Below are positions 1 through 9,608 of a stretch of 64,000 nt of DNA, piece after piece (position 1 is the first letter of the stretch; each line of letters starts with the position of its first letter). The stretch comes from Paenibacillus aceris. GTDB lineage: Bacteria; Bacillota; Bacilli; Paenibacillales; NBRC-103111. The position numbers and the translations under genes are program-made. The stretch is from contig NZ_JAGGKV010000018.1 of assembly GCF_017874035.1 (NCBI RefSeq), positions 62,001 through 126,000 of the forward strand. The letters run 5' to 3'. The notes below the pieces were generated by a model. The model was not told the origin of the DNA. It worked only from the letters and a program-made list of their open reading frames with translations, and searched no databases.

Positions 1-743
1 CTGTTTATGTAGCCAGAATGGGGAGCATTCCAAGTATTCTGGTAGAAACTGCTTTTCTAAGCCAATCCAATGATGCGGCATTACTTGCAAACGATGCGAT
101 GCGATCCAAAATGGCATTGGGCATTGCGAACGGCATTGCCGCTTATTCGCCACCTATGTTTACAGATTCCCTTGGACACTGGGCAAGAGAAGCCATACTT
201 CGCATGAAGAACAAAGGTGTTATTGACGGCATCGCCAATCGGTATGAGCCGGATCGCGCTTTGAAAAGAGCCGAATTCCTTACACTGATGGACCGGGTAT
301 TTTCATTCAGCAAATTAGAAACGGCGTGTGCGCCAAACGGAAGCGTAACTTCTGCGGTCTATAGCTGTCAGACGGCTGACCCAACATACAAAGACCTGCC
401 CGATTCTTATTGGGCAAGCCCTGTTTTCGCCAAAGCCCAGAAATTGAACCTGCTTCAGGGCTACGCCGATGGGACGATTCGCCCCGAACAAGCGATCACG
501 CGAGGTGAAGTTGCTTATCTGTTCGACCGTCTCATCCAAATGACTGCAAAAAGCACGGGGAAAAGCGCTTCTCCCAAGGTATCATTCGACGATGTACCCG
601 CAGAATTGTGGAGTGCAAATGCGATCTACGCGCTGAAACAAAAAGGCATTATTAACGGAATCACGGATACTTCGTTCAAACCGGAACAAACGATGACACG
701 CGCAGAGATAGCTGCCTTGTTAGATCGTTATTACGCGAAGTAA
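1..743 (+). CDS. N-acetylmuramoyl-L-alanine amidase with three SLH domains, C-terminal part
   Basis: The reading frame is open to the left edge, so the N-terminus and most of the catalytic domain lie outside. The first visible residues (IPSILVETAFLS) match the end of an Amidase_3 domain, where the Glu of VE is the second catalytic/zinc-shell acid. Three SLH domains follow, roughly residues 47-95, 121-172 and 190-241 counted from the first visible Met, each with the usual xDxxxxW start and a TRAE-like end (KRAE, TRGE, TRAE). SLH triplets bind pyruvylated secondary wall polymer, so the enzyme probably acts on peptidoglycan while anchored to the wall. It is the only gene on this strand before 10.7 kb and ends at a strong shared terminator. 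Family assignment is secure; substrate and role (growth or sporulation) are not visible. Confidence 0.85.
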   Translation, partial: VYVARMGSIPSILVETAFLSQSNDAALLANDAMRSKMALGIANGIAAYSPPMFTDSLGHWAREAILRMKNKGVIDGIANRYEPDRALKRAEFLTLMDRVFSFSKLETACAPNGSVTSAVYSCQTADPTYKDLPDSYWASPVFAKAQKLNLLQGYADGTIRPEQAITRGEVAYLFDRLIQMTAKSTGKSASPKVSFDDVPAELWSANAIYALKQKGIINGITDTSFKPEQTMTRAEIAALLDRYYAK

Positions 744-798
744 GGATAAACGACTACATCGTCCTATTAGGACAAGCGCGTTTGTCAAGGTAGATAAG

Positions 799-856
799 AA
801 AAGCAGTGTGTCCTCAGAGGCTCTTCATAGAGTTCTCGCGGACACACTGCTTTTTT
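799..856. terminator. bidirectional rho-independent terminator
   Basis: A 15-bp near-perfect inverted repeat (AAAAGCAGTGTGTCC at 799-813 against 840-854) has A-rich and T-rich flanks on both sides. It separates the convergent amidase-SLH gene and the SpoIIB-like gene and can serve both. Confidence 0.85.
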
Positions 857-858
857 AG

Positions 859-2205
859 TTAAGATACGCTGATTTTCTTAAGCAGTTCTTTCTGTGCAAG
901 GATGTACTGCATCATGGATGTTTGCGCTTGCCACAGCATCGCTGTGGAAGGACTTTTCTTGTACTCGTCCATCGACTGCACGGCGCTGTTCAGTGCAGAA
1001 GTCATCTTTTGCACAATAGGCTTGGAGTCATCGTTTAAACCTTCATTGAGGGACGTGGATAACGTTGTCAGTGCCTGATGGGAAGAATGAATGGTTTGCA
1101 AGGAGCTATCCGATAGCGCAGTCGGCTTCGTTTCCGCAAGATGAATAAGGGCGAGTTCATTAATTGTATTCACAAGCTTATCTCCTTCTGTGATAAAAGA
1201 AGGAACCGCCTCTGGCTCTTGCCCGCCCCAACGAATTCCTGTCGCAGCCGGGATATCCAAACTTTTGATATACACTTCTATCGTTTTATCCGCCGTTTGT
1301 ACTTGTTGTCGAAGGGTGTTGGCATCATCCTTACTCTTGGCAAATCCTACAAATACGGTGAGCTTATCCGAGGTGTCCAGCGCGGAAGCCAAGCCCTTCT
1401 TTTTCAATGTATCTTGGATGGCTTGGGCTCCCTGCAAGGAGCTGAATACGCCATTTTGCAGGAATGTATAGGATTTAGCAGGAATTTGAACCGGAGTCAC
1501 TGCAGCGGCTGCCGCCGGAAGGGCGGATGCTTGATCTGTGCCCGTTTTTGTAGCTCCGCCCGGGGCCTTAGATGGGCCGGCCGCCTGCACATTAGCTGAA
1601 GGAACAGCGATTGTTTGGCCCGATGCGGATTGTGTAGCATCACGATCGGATGATGAAAACAAGGAGAGAACAAAGAATCCGAAGGCGATCCCCGTAACGA
1701 CAGCTCCTGCCACCGAGGTTGCAATGCGAATCCAGGGTGCTCCACTTGATTTGGCGTATCTGGCGCCTGTTTCCGGTTCTATATAAGGACCTTTTTGCGT
1801 CCAACTTGACCACTCGTCACGATTTCGCTCCGTAATCGGCTCCGTTCTTTCAGCGGGGACATCCCTAACCCCTTGCTCTTCCCGGACAGACTGCGATTCG
1901 CGAATAATTCGCTCGACTCGTTCCCCCTCTGTCTCAATCTGACTGCTCCAGCTCCCAAAATCCGTCGTAAATGTATTAAGCGCATGCGGCTCAAACATGC
2001 TTTCTACCTGTTCTCTCTCAGCCTGATGATAGGGGGTAATCTCTTCTGTATCTCGGTTGTCTCTTATCTCATTCGCTACTACCTTAAACTCTTCTTGATA
2101 GAGTGGAATCACCTTCTCTTCCGAAACCGGCACTCGCGAAGCTTTACGGGTGGAATCTGCAGGCTCTTTGGAGTCGAAACGATACGTGATTCTTGCTTTA
2201 CTCAT
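859..2205 (-). CDS. SpoIIB-like SPOR-domain membrane protein
   Basis: A 448-residue protein with a charged cytoplasmic N-terminal half, one membrane segment at about 158-184, an Ala/Thr/Pro-rich linker, and a SPOR-like domain at about 245-315. A helical C-terminal part follows. SPOR domains bind denuded glycan at division septa. In B. subtilis spoIIB lies next to folC and encodes a SPOR protein that helps localise the engulfment machinery; here the gene follows valS-folC-murC, so I infer an equivalent role. I chose the ATG at 2205 because GGAG lies about 8 bases upstream; a GTG at 2214 sits on top of that site. Sequence identity to SpoIIB cannot be judged here, so the name rests on architecture and location. 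Confidence 0.65.
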   Translation of the reverse strand: MSKARITYRFDSKEPADSTRKASRVPVSEEKVIPLYQEEFKVVANEIRDNRDTEEITPYHQAEREQVESMFEPHALNTFTTDFGSWSSQIETEGERVERIIRESQSVREEQGVRDVPAERTEPITERNRDEWSSWTQKGPYIEPETGARYAKSSGAPWIRIATSVAGAVVTGIAFGFFVLSLFSSSDRDATQSASGQTIAVPSANVQAAGPSKAPGGATKTGTDQASALPAAAAAVTPVQIPAKSYTFLQNGVFSSLQGAQAIQDTLKKKGLASALDTSDKLTVFVGFAKSKDDANTLRQQVQTADKTIEVYIKSLDIPAATGIRWGGQEPEAVPSFITEGDKLVNTINELALIHLAETKPTALSDSSLQTIHSSHQALTTLSTSLNEGLNDDSKPIVQKMTSALNSAVQSMDEYKKSPSTAMLWQAQTSMMQYILAQKELLKKISVS

Positions 2206-2313
2206 TCTCTTCACTCCTCATAAAATGTATTTGGAAACGGCTCAGCCGTCATCTTGTCCAAATCTTCTGTTACTAGATTATGATTGAGAGAATTGAAATA
2301 TGTTTGGTTAAGC

Positions 2314-2356
2314 AAAAAAAGACCGCCTCCAGCCAATTGGCTTACAGCGATCTTTT
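2314..2356 (-). terminator. probable terminator after murC
   Basis: AAAAAGACCGC at 2316-2326 pairs with GCGATCTTTT at 2347-2356 with one mismatch, with a small CCAATTGG palindrome in the loop and a T-run on the minus strand. It is weaker than the other terminators in the window. Confidence 0.55.
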
Positions 2357-2358
2357 CT

Positions 2359-3747
2359 CTAACCGTTCGTTTCGTGTTTCTTCCGCAATGACTTCGCTAA
2401 ACCGTCAGCCGCTTTCCAAATATCTCCCGCACCCATGGTCAAAACCAGATCTCCCGGCTGCACATGGTCGATTAAGTAATGGAGAACTTCTTCCCTTGTG
2501 GCAATGTGCTGCACATTGGAATTGCTGTTGCTCTTGATCAATTCAACCAGCTTGGCTGAATCTACGCCCTCGATCCGCTTCTCGCCGGCAGGAGAATAGA
2601 TGTCGGTAATAATTACCTCATCGGCCTCATCGAAGGAGCGGCTAAACTGCTCAAATAAGTAATAGGTTCGCGTATAGCGTTGAGGTTGGAAAACGGCAAT
2701 GATCCGTTTACCTGTTGCTTTGGCAGCGGAAATCGTCGCTTGAATCTCAGTCGGATGATGAGCGTAATCATCAATGACCAGAATGTTCTCAACTTCCCCA
2801 AGCACTTGGAATCTACGCTTAGCCCCGCGAAACTCTTGAATGGCATCGGCAATATTCTCGAAAGGCAGTCCCGCTTCCAAACAAGTGATTAACGTAGCTA
2901 ATGCATTATATACGTTATGCTTACCTGGTACGGATAAGCTAACCTGCCCAAGCAGCGCGCCTTTGCAGTGGACGTTGAACGTAACCTTGCGGTCGCCTAA
3001 CGAAATATCGCTGGCCACATAGTCTGCGTCATTATCTATCCCATACGTAATGACTTCGCTTTGAATGGACGGAATCATCTCACGTAAGAACATATCGTCA
3101 TGACAAACAATCGCTTTTCCTCCGGGTCTCACTTGACTGAGGAATTGCTTGTAAGCTTTCTTTAAGTTCTCGAAATCACCGTTATAGTTCTCCAAGTGAT
3201 CTGCTTCGATGTTATTTACTAAGGCAAGCGTCGGATGATATTGAAGGAAAGTTCCATCGCTTTCATCGGCTTCAGCCACAACGAATTCGCCTTTGCCTGC
3301 TTTGGCATTGCTGCCCACATTCATGATTTCGCCGCCGATAATATAGGTCGGGTCTGTACCACAAATCTCCATAACGAGAGCGATCATCGAGGAAGTTGTC
3401 GTTTTGCCGTGAGCTCCCGCAACCGCAATGCCTTTGCGTTCATTCATCAGTCTTGCCAACATCTGAGAGCGGTGAATGACAGGTATGTTTAATTCTTCCG
3501 CCGCTTGCATCTCGACATTATCTTTGGATAAGGCTGTCGAGTAAACAACCAAATCAGCGCCAGAAACATTGCGGGCTTCATGCCCGATGAAAACTTGCGC
3601 ACCTTTCGCTTTCAACTTTTCCGTTAATTCTTGGTGTGCCAGGTCGGAACCGGAAATCCGGTATCCCATCTCAAGCATGACTTTGGCAATAGCACTCATG
3701 CCGTATCCGCCGATGCCTATAAAATGTACGTGTTCTGCTTGACTCAC
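2359..3747 (-). CDS. murC: UDP-N-acetylmuramate--L-alanine ligase
   Basis: MurC adds L-alanine to UDP-MurNAc, the first amino-acid step of the peptidoglycan stem peptide, in the cytoplasm. The 462-residue product has the N-terminal Rossmann motif GIGGYGMS (about residues 11-18), the ATP-binding loop GAHGKTTT (about 111-118), and the Mur ligase central and C-terminal domains including DDYAHHPTE. Length is normal for the family. I start at the GTG at 3747: AAAGGATGG lies 9-10 bases upstream, inside the last codons of folC, and the protein then begins just before the Rossmann fold. The longer frame to 3804 would overlap folC by 50 bases. It lies 7 bases after folC, so translation is probably coupled. 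Confidence 0.95.
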   Translation of the reverse strand: MSQAEHVHFIGIGGYGMSAIAKVMLEMGYRISGSDLAHQELTEKLKAKGAQVFIGHEARNVSGADLVVYSTALSKDNVEMQAAEELNIPVIHRSQMLARLMNERKGIAVAGAHGKTTTSSMIALVMEICGTDPTYIIGGEIMNVGSNAKAGKGEFVVAEADESDGTFLQYHPTLALVNNIEADHLENYNGDFENLKKAYKQFLSQVRPGGKAIVCHDDMFLREMIPSIQSEVITYGIDNDADYVASDISLGDRKVTFNVHCKGALLGQVSLSVPGKHNVYNALATLITCLEAGLPFENIADAIQEFRGAKRRFQVLGEVENILVIDDYAHHPTEIQATISAAKATGKRIIAVFQPQRYTRTYYLFEQFSRSFDEADEVIITDIYSPAGEKRIEGVDSAKLVELIKSNSNSNVQHIATREEVLHYLIDHVQPGDLVLTMGAGDIWKAADGLAKSLRKKHETNG

Positions 3748-3754
3748 GCCGTTC

Positions 3755-5134
3755 TCACCATCCTTTTTCAGAATCGGTTTGATAGGTAATCCAAGAACGA
3801 ACATCAGAGATTAAATACAGCGTGCCGGATACGACCGCCAGATCATCCTGCTCAGTTCTGCTTGTAAGGATTTCTAATGCTCGCTTCCAATCGGGCTCAA
3901 CCACAATATCCACCTGACGGTTCATATCGTGGAGAAGCTCACGTGCAAGCTCTGCGAGCATAGTGGCATCCCCTTTTTTATGAAAATCGGGTTCCGTAAG
4001 AATAAGTGTATCCACCAATGGTAGTATATGCCTGAGGTAGCCCGTATGATTCTTTGTCGAAAGCATTCCCATCATGAGATTCAGCTTTCGGTAACTATAT
4101 ACGGTTTGGAGCGCTGCGGCAAGTGTCGCGGCTCCTTCAGGATTATGCGCGCCATCGAGTAGAATACGGGGCTCGTTCGAAATCATCTCAAGCCGGCCCG
4201 GCCAACGAGTTTCTTTCAGCCCTTTGTACAAGTCTTCATCATCGACGATGCAAGCATAATATTGACGAAGCACTTCCAGCGTCATTACCGCTACAGCGGC
4301 ATTCTTCAGCTGATGTTCGCCATTGAGCGAAATCGGCACGCCCGGGATCGGCCGGAACGGGCCCTTGAAATCAAAAGTCTGAAGATCCAACTCACTTGTC
4401 ACATTCGCATAATCGAATTGATCACCAAGCGTGTACAGTGTTGCTTTCTTCGCTCGAGCTGTTTGCTCGATAACGCTCCAGCCTTCATGAGGCTGGGCTG
4501 CGGTAATGACGGGCACGCCCGCCTTAATAATTCCAGCCTTCTCTGCGGCAACCTTCTCGATGGTATCTCCAAGAATGTCCATATGGTCATGGCCTACATT
4601 GGTAATAACGGTCACGACCGGATTCACGATATTTGTGCTATCCAGCCTTCCCCCTAAGCCTGTTTCCCATACCACATAATCGGGATATGCCACCTTGCCG
4701 AAATACATAATGGCAAGCGCAGTAGAAATTTCAAACATCGTCGGAGAGCCGAGCTCTGTTTCGGCAATCTCGTCAATGACAGGCTTCATGTCATTCACCA
4801 GTCTAAGCAGATCATCGTCCGGAATATCCGCACCGTTCACTTGGATACGATTCGTATACTTTTCTAAGTAAGGGGACGTGAACGTCCCCACATCATAGCC
4901 GCATGCCCGCAAGACTGACGATAAATACGCACAAGTAGAGCCTTTGCCGTTCGTTCCCGCCACATGAATGAATTTCAATCTGCGTTCGGGATGACCGAGC
5001 TTTTCCATCAACATTTGCATCCGTTGAAGTCCCGGTTTGATGCCAAGTTTCTCCATCCGGCCAACAATCCAGGCAATTGCTTCTTGCGCGCTCTGGAAGG
5101 CGGCTGCCGGATGGCTATCTTTGATTTCGTTCAT
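3755..5134 (-). CDS. folC: bifunctional folylpolyglutamate/dihydrofolate synthase
   Basis: FolC attaches glutamate to dihydropteroate and to folates, using ATP. The 459-residue product has the P-loop GTNGKGS at about 60-66, the omega-loop region TSPYL, and the family signature GLGGRLDSTN; the C-terminal domain has LLDGAHNPEG. Start chosen at ATG 5134, which has GAGG 9 bases upstream; two earlier in-frame ATGs lie inside that site. It sits between valS and murC. In B. subtilis folC also follows valS, which supports the orthology. Confidence 0.95.
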   Translation of the reverse strand: MNEIKDSHPAAAFQSAQEAIAWIVGRMEKLGIKPGLQRMQMLMEKLGHPERRLKFIHVAGTNGKGSTCAYLSSVLRACGYDVGTFTSPYLEKYTNRIQVNGADIPDDDLLRLVNDMKPVIDEIAETELGSPTMFEISTALAIMYFGKVAYPDYVVWETGLGGRLDSTNIVNPVVTVITNVGHDHMDILGDTIEKVAAEKAGIIKAGVPVITAAQPHEGWSVIEQTARAKKATLYTLGDQFDYANVTSELDLQTFDFKGPFRPIPGVPISLNGEHQLKNAAVAVMTLEVLRQYYACIVDDEDLYKGLKETRWPGRLEMISNEPRILLDGAHNPEGAATLAAALQTVYSYRKLNLMMGMLSTKNHTGYLRHILPLVDTLILTEPDFHKKGDATMLAELARELLHDMNRQVDIVVEPDWKRALEILTSRTEQDDLAVVSGTLYLISDVRSWITYQTDSEKGW

Positions 5135-5204
5135 CGATCTCATCCTCATTTACTATATGAATCACCTTGCATACAAAAGCTAGGCAATCGTTGGTTTACT
5201 CCAA

Positions 5205-7874
5205 TTATCCTTTTAATTCCGCTAAACGAGCTATCACTTTATCCCGCTTATCCGCATAATCAGCAAGTTTGGCCTTCTCTTCCTCGATTACCTTCGCTGG
5301 AGCCTTGGCCACAAAGCCCTCATTGCCCAGCTTTTTCTCAATACGCTCAACTTCCCCATGCAAGGTTTGCAGTTCTTTGTCCAAACGCACGAGTTCTTGG
5401 GCAATATCGATCAGCCCGGCCAGCGGCAGGAACAGCTCTGCTCCTGTAATGATCGCGGTCATCGCTTTCTCTGGCGCAGCCATCTCGGCATCGATTTGAA
5501 GCAGGGACGTATTGCAGAAACGCTTCAGGTACTCTTCATTTTTACGAAGAATGCTTTGCGTCTCACTGCTTGCCGGTTTGATCAGCAGTTCAACCTTTTT
5601 ACTCATCGGCACGTTAACCTCGGAGCGGATATTTCGAACGGAGCGGATGGCATCCATCAGAAGTTCCATCTCACGAACAGCGTCCGGCGATTCGAACGCC
5701 GGGTTCTCCGTCGGCCAAGAAGCGAGCGTAATCGTTTCACCCTCATGCGGCAAATGCTGCCAAATTTCTTCGGAAATGAACGGCATGAACGGATGAATCA
5801 AACGCTGCGTGCGGTCTAGCACATAGGCCAGAACGGATTGCGTCTTCTTCTTTGCAGCTGCATCAGTTCCGTATAAGCTCAATTTACTGAACTCAATGTA
5901 CCAATCGCAGAGGTCATCCCAGATGAAGTTATACAGCAAGCGGCCGGTTTCGCCGAATTCGTAGCTGTCAATTAATCGGGTTACTTCGCGAACCGTTTCG
6001 TTCAAACGGTGCAGAATCCAGCGGTCTGCCGTACCCAATTGGCCTGTCAAATCGATATCTGCAGCCGTAACGCCTTCGAGATTCATGAGCGCAAAGCGGG
6101 AAGCATTCCAAATCTTGTTGGCAAAATTCCGCGCTTGCTCCACACGCTCCCAACGGAAGCGGAGATCCTGCCCCGGCGTGCTGCTCGTGGAAATCATGTA
6201 GCGCATAGCATCTGCGCCGTATTTCTCGATTACCTCTAGCGGATCTACGCCATTGCCAAGCGATTTGGACATTTTGCGGCCTTCGGAGTCGCGTACAAGT
6301 CCATGCATCAGCACGTCTTTGAACGGAATTTGCTCCGTAAATTCAAGAGCCGTGAAGATCATCCGGGCAACCCAGAAATAAATAATATCATAACCCGTTA
6401 CTAGAACATTCGTCGGATAGTAGCGTTTAAGGTCCTCTGTATCATTCGGCCAGCCCAATGTGGAGAATGGCCATAGAGCGGAACTGAACCATGTATCAAG
6501 AACGTCATTATCTTGCTTCAGGTTCGTGCTTTGGCAATGTGAGCAAGCTGAAGCGTCCTCGCGGGAAACCGTAATTTGACCGCAATCCGCGCAATGCCAT
6601 GCTGGAATGCGGTGTCCCCACCATAGCTGACGGGAAATGCACCAGTCACGAACATTTTCAATCCAGTTCAAATAAATTTTCTCAAAGCGATCTGGTACGA
6701 AGTTTACGCCTTTGCCTGATTTTTGCGCATCGATCGCTTGATCGGCAAGCGGCTGCATTTTCACGAACCACTGTGTGGACAAGTACGGCTCGATGACAGC
6801 ACCGCTGCGCTCACTGTGGCCTACTTGGTGAACATGTTCTTCAATTTTGATCAGAACGCCTTGTTCTTTCAAATCGGCAACGATTTGCTTGCGGCACTCG
6901 AATCGATCTTTGCCTTGATAAGGACCTGCATTCGCATTCATCGTGCCTGTTTCATCCATAACAAGAATTTGCGGCAGATCATGGCGCTTCCCTACTTCGA
7001 AATCGTTCGGATCGTGCGCAGGCGTAATTTTGACGGCTCCGCTTCCGAACTCTTTCTCAACGTACTCATCCGCAATAACCGGAATCTCGCGATTTACGAT
7101 TGGAAGCAGCAATTTCTTGCCAATCAAATGCTGATAGCGCTCATCCTTCGGATGTACAGCAACTGCCGTATCCCCAAGCATCGTCTCAGGACGCGTTGTA
7201 GCGACAACGATGGAATCCAGGCCGTCTGTTGTTTTGTAGCGCAAGTGATAAAGCGCGCCTTGAACTTCTTTATACTCTACTTCAATATCCGATAGCGCCG
7301 TGCGGGCTGCAGGATCCCAGTTAATAATATAGTTGCCGCGGTAAATGAGACCTTTTTCATACAAGCTTACGAAGACTTCGCGAACCGCTTGCGACAACCC
7401 TTCATCGAGCGTAAAGCGCTCACGGGAGTAGTCCAAAGAAAAGCCCATTTTGGCCCACTGCTCGCGAATTGTGTTCGCATATTGCTCTTTCCATTCCCAT
7501 ACTTTCTCAAGGAATTTCTCGCGCCCCAGATCATACCGGGATTGGCCATCCTCGCGGAGCTTTTGTTCAACTTTGGTTTGTGTCGCAATACCAGCATGGT
7601 CAGAGCCAGGCAGCCACAGCGTATCAAAACCCTGCATCCGCTTCGTACGAACCAAGATATCTTGCAGTGTAAAATCAAGCGCATGCCCGATATGCAGCAT
7701 ACCCGTAACGTTAGGAGGCGGAATCACAATCGTGTAAGTTTCCGCCTCCGGACGGCCGCCCGCTTTGAAAAACTCATTTTTAATCCAGTAATCGTACCAC
7801 TTTCGCTCCGCTTCTTTGGGGTCGTACGTGGTAGGCATTTGCAGTTGCTCTTTGATTTCATTCGCTTCGGTCAT
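5205..7874 (-). CDS. valS: valyl-tRNA synthetase
   Basis: Class I aminoacyl-tRNA synthetase of 889 residues, the usual size. HIGH is at 61-64 in PPNVTGMLHIGH and KMSKS is near residue 530. Zinc-ribbon-like cysteines (CADCGQI and CSHCQS) lie before the KMSKS region, and the last 65 or so residues form the ValS coiled coil that contacts tRNA. GGAGG lies 8 bases before the ATG. The gene is preceded by a T-box leader, so expression should rise when tRNA-Val is uncharged. It is the first gene of valS-folC-murC. Confidence 0.97.
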   Translation of the reverse strand: MTEANEIKEQLQMPTTYDPKEAERKWYDYWIKNEFFKAGGRPEAETYTIVIPPPNVTGMLHIGHALDFTLQDILVRTKRMQGFDTLWLPGSDHAGIATQTKVEQKLREDGQSRYDLGREKFLEKVWEWKEQYANTIREQWAKMGFSLDYSRERFTLDEGLSQAVREVFVSLYEKGLIYRGNYIINWDPAARTALSDIEVEYKEVQGALYHLRYKTTDGLDSIVVATTRPETMLGDTAVAVHPKDERYQHLIGKKLLLPIVNREIPVIADEYVEKEFGSGAVKITPAHDPNDFEVGKRHDLPQILVMDETGTMNANAGPYQGKDRFECRKQIVADLKEQGVLIKIEEHVHQVGHSERSGAVIEPYLSTQWFVKMQPLADQAIDAQKSGKGVNFVPDRFEKIYLNWIENVRDWCISRQLWWGHRIPAWHCADCGQITVSREDASACSHCQSTNLKQDNDVLDTWFSSALWPFSTLGWPNDTEDLKRYYPTNVLVTGYDIIYFWVARMIFTALEFTEQIPFKDVLMHGLVRDSEGRKMSKSLGNGVDPLEVIEKYGADAMRYMISTSSTPGQDLRFRWERVEQARNFANKIWNASRFALMNLEGVTAADIDLTGQLGTADRWILHRLNETVREVTRLIDSYEFGETGRLLYNFIWDDLCDWYIEFSKLSLYGTDAAAKKKTQSVLAYVLDRTQRLIHPFMPFISEEIWQHLPHEGETITLASWPTENPAFESPDAVREMELLMDAIRSVRNIRSEVNVPMSKKVELLIKPASSETQSILRKNEEYLKRFCNTSLLQIDAEMAAPEKAMTAIITGAELFLPLAGLIDIAQELVRLDKELQTLHGEVERIEKKLGNEGFVAKAPAKVIEEEKAKLADYADKRDKVIARLAELKG

Positions 7875-7952
7875 AAGATTACCTCCATTACTGTTATATC
7901 TGTGAAATAGGCTTTGGGGGCCTGTATTAAGCGCTAGCTTTGGGTCAATTCA

Positions 7953-8245
7953 AACAAAAAAAGCCCTCCGCCCGCAAAGGACGAAAGGCTTGCTTCCGTG
8001 GTACCACCTTTATTCCGCGCAGCTTCAAAACATGAAACGCGTGGCTCTCAAACAGATAACGGCTGCGGCCGGCAAATGCTAAGTAAGCTATTCCACAAGT
8101 AGCGGACGCTTGCCATCACATTCACAACTCCAGGGCGACTTCGTTCGGTTGCTTCCTATGGAACCTTTCAGCGCTGCAGTTCCACTCTCTGAAGGGCATT
8201 CCGCCTACTACTCCCTATCAACGTTTCCAATATTACTCAAAAGGA
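7953..8245 (-). promoter_or_regulatory. T-box riboswitch leader of valS
   Basis: The minus strand carries the conserved T-box sequence AAGGTGGTACCACGGAAGC (about 7995-8013), which pairs with the free CCA end of uncharged tRNA. It is followed by a terminator helix ending in a T-run (AGGGCTTTTTTT, 7953-7962). Upstream are AGTAGTA-like stem I motifs near 8205-8212. A GUC triplet at 8137-8139 (minus strand), within GAACGAAGTCGCC, is a plausible valine specifier codon; that part is inference from position. Together with valS just downstream, the identification as a tRNA-Val-sensing T-box is firm. The 8246-8354 stretch upstream is AT-rich and shows no gene; the valS promoter probably lies there. 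Confidence 0.93.
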
Positions 8246-8354
8246 TTACATCATATGATAACGAACATTTGAAATAGAGTCAATATATCAATCCAGTATT
8301 ACCGATTATAAGTAAAATATGCTGTCGCCAAAAAAGTTGTTACGACAAAAAAAT

Positions 8355-8392
8355 AAGAGCCCCCAGCCGCGAAAGCAGCCAGAGGCTCTTGT
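8355..8392 (-). terminator. terminator of spoVID
   Basis: AAGAGCC at 8355-8361 pairs with GGCTCTT at 8384-8390, the inner stem uses CAGCCGC/GCAGCC, and TATTTTTTT follows on the minus strand. It insulates spoVID from the valS leader. Confidence 0.85.
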
Positions 8393-8405
8393 TTATGTAT
8401 CCAGT

Positions 8406-9497
8406 CTATCTGGGTAGATAAATAACCTGCCCTGCTGAAATCTCCTGATCACCCAGTCTGTTCAAAAGCTGCAGCTCACGCGGATTGATCTGATAGCGCT
8501 TGGCAATCGTCTCCAACGTTTCTTCCTTTTGAACGATGCACATTTTCAGCTTTCTAAATTCCTGCGAATTCGTCTGGCTTTGCAGAAACAGACGTTTCCA
8601 CTCGACGGCGTCTATCCGTGCCTCCTCGGCAAGCGCGGCTTGCGCTTCTTCCTCCGCCCGCCTCTTGTCCGTAAGGTAGGAGCCCGCTTTTGAGAGCAAC
8701 GATTTGAGGCCGTACGGGTTGAGGTCGACAGCCTCATTGGCCTTTTTACCGAATGCAACCTTGAGATCCTTCTTCTCTTCCGTAACCACCGTGCTGTCCG
8801 AATGGGGTGTCACCTTCAATTCGGTTTGTTCAATCTCAACGACGGCGGATCCGCCGTCATCATACTCATCTTCCTCAATGGCAGGCGGTGAAGGCTGCGA
8901 AGGAGGCGAAGACATAGGCTCTTCATTAATTGGCATTGGCACGGGCGTCGGTTGAACCATTGGCTGCTCTACCTGTGGACTGAACTGCGAATACGGCATT
9001 GGGATCGGTTCATTTGTCGGAGCTTCCTGAACCGGCTGTGCGGGATTCACGGGAGGCGGCTCGTACCGTGGGAAATCAACTTCATGCACGAACGTAACTT
9101 CCTCTTCTTCCTTCCAGCTCTCTACCGGAGCAGATACAATTTCAACGCCTTGCAGAGATAGCACACCTGTCACATTCAAGCTTCTCGAAGATAACAAATC
9201 AATGTCAAAATTCTCAATATCCACTTGAATATCTTCCACGCGATGAATGCGATTTAAGGGTAGTGTGATTTCCACCGGAATCAAATGCTCAAGTAGTCTG
9301 GGTGCTCCCCCTTCTTCACTGGCATAATTGCCTGTAAGCAGCAAATTCCCTTTCAGTATCGCTTGATCATCCAAAGTAAGCACCTGAATGTGAGGAACCA
9401 ATTCTACATCATTCAACTCTTGTATTCCCGCCAAATCCTCTTGCAAATGAACGCGTTCATAGATATCGAATCTTAGACCTGGTTGTTGTTCAGACAC
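8406..9497 (-). CDS. spoVID: stage VI sporulation protein D
   Basis: SpoVID is a spore-surface morphogenetic protein that makes the coat encase the forespore. This 363-residue product has the conserved N-terminal region with LRFDIYERVHL and LKGNLLLTGNY, a Pro/Glu/Ser-rich low-complexity middle (about 165-255), and a LysM domain at about 315-363 (CIVQKEETLETIAKRYQINP). LysM at the C-terminus is the SpoVID arrangement and binds peptidoglycan or lipid II. Location between hemL and valS matches B. subtilis. I start at GTG 9497 because GGGAGG lies 9 bases upstream; a longer in-frame ATG at 9560 lacks such a site. Regulation by sigma-E is known for the family but I could not pin a promoter. Confidence 0.85.
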   Translation of the reverse strand: MSEQQPGLRFDIYERVHLQEDLAGIQELNDVELVPHIQVLTLDDQAILKGNLLLTGNYASEEGGAPRLLEHLIPVEITLPLNRIHRVEDIQVDIENFDIDLLSSRSLNVTGVLSLQGVEIVSAPVESWKEEEEVTFVHEVDFPRYEPPPVNPAQPVQEAPTNEPIPMPYSQFSPQVEQPMVQPTPVPMPINEEPMSSPPSQPSPPAIEEDEYDDGGSAVVEIEQTELKVTPHSDSTVVTEEKKDLKVAFGKKANEAVDLNPYGLKSLLSKAGSYLTDKRRAEEEAQAALAEEARIDAVEWKRLFLQSQTNSQEFRKLKMCIVQKEETLETIAKRYQINPRELQLLNRLGDQEISAGQVIYLPR

Positions 9498-9608
9498 CGG
9501 ATTAATCCTCCCTTCCATCAAACCCGGATGCCGGAGGGCATTCTCGGATTGCTGGGCCATTTACTTGTTTGTCTTTCTAAGTATATGGGTGGAGAGGGCA
9601 TGGCATGA

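Noticed and set aside
1141..1599. 152-codon plus-strand frame inside the SpoIIB-like gene
   Set aside because: Antisense to a well supported gene with no ribosome site and unlikely residue composition.
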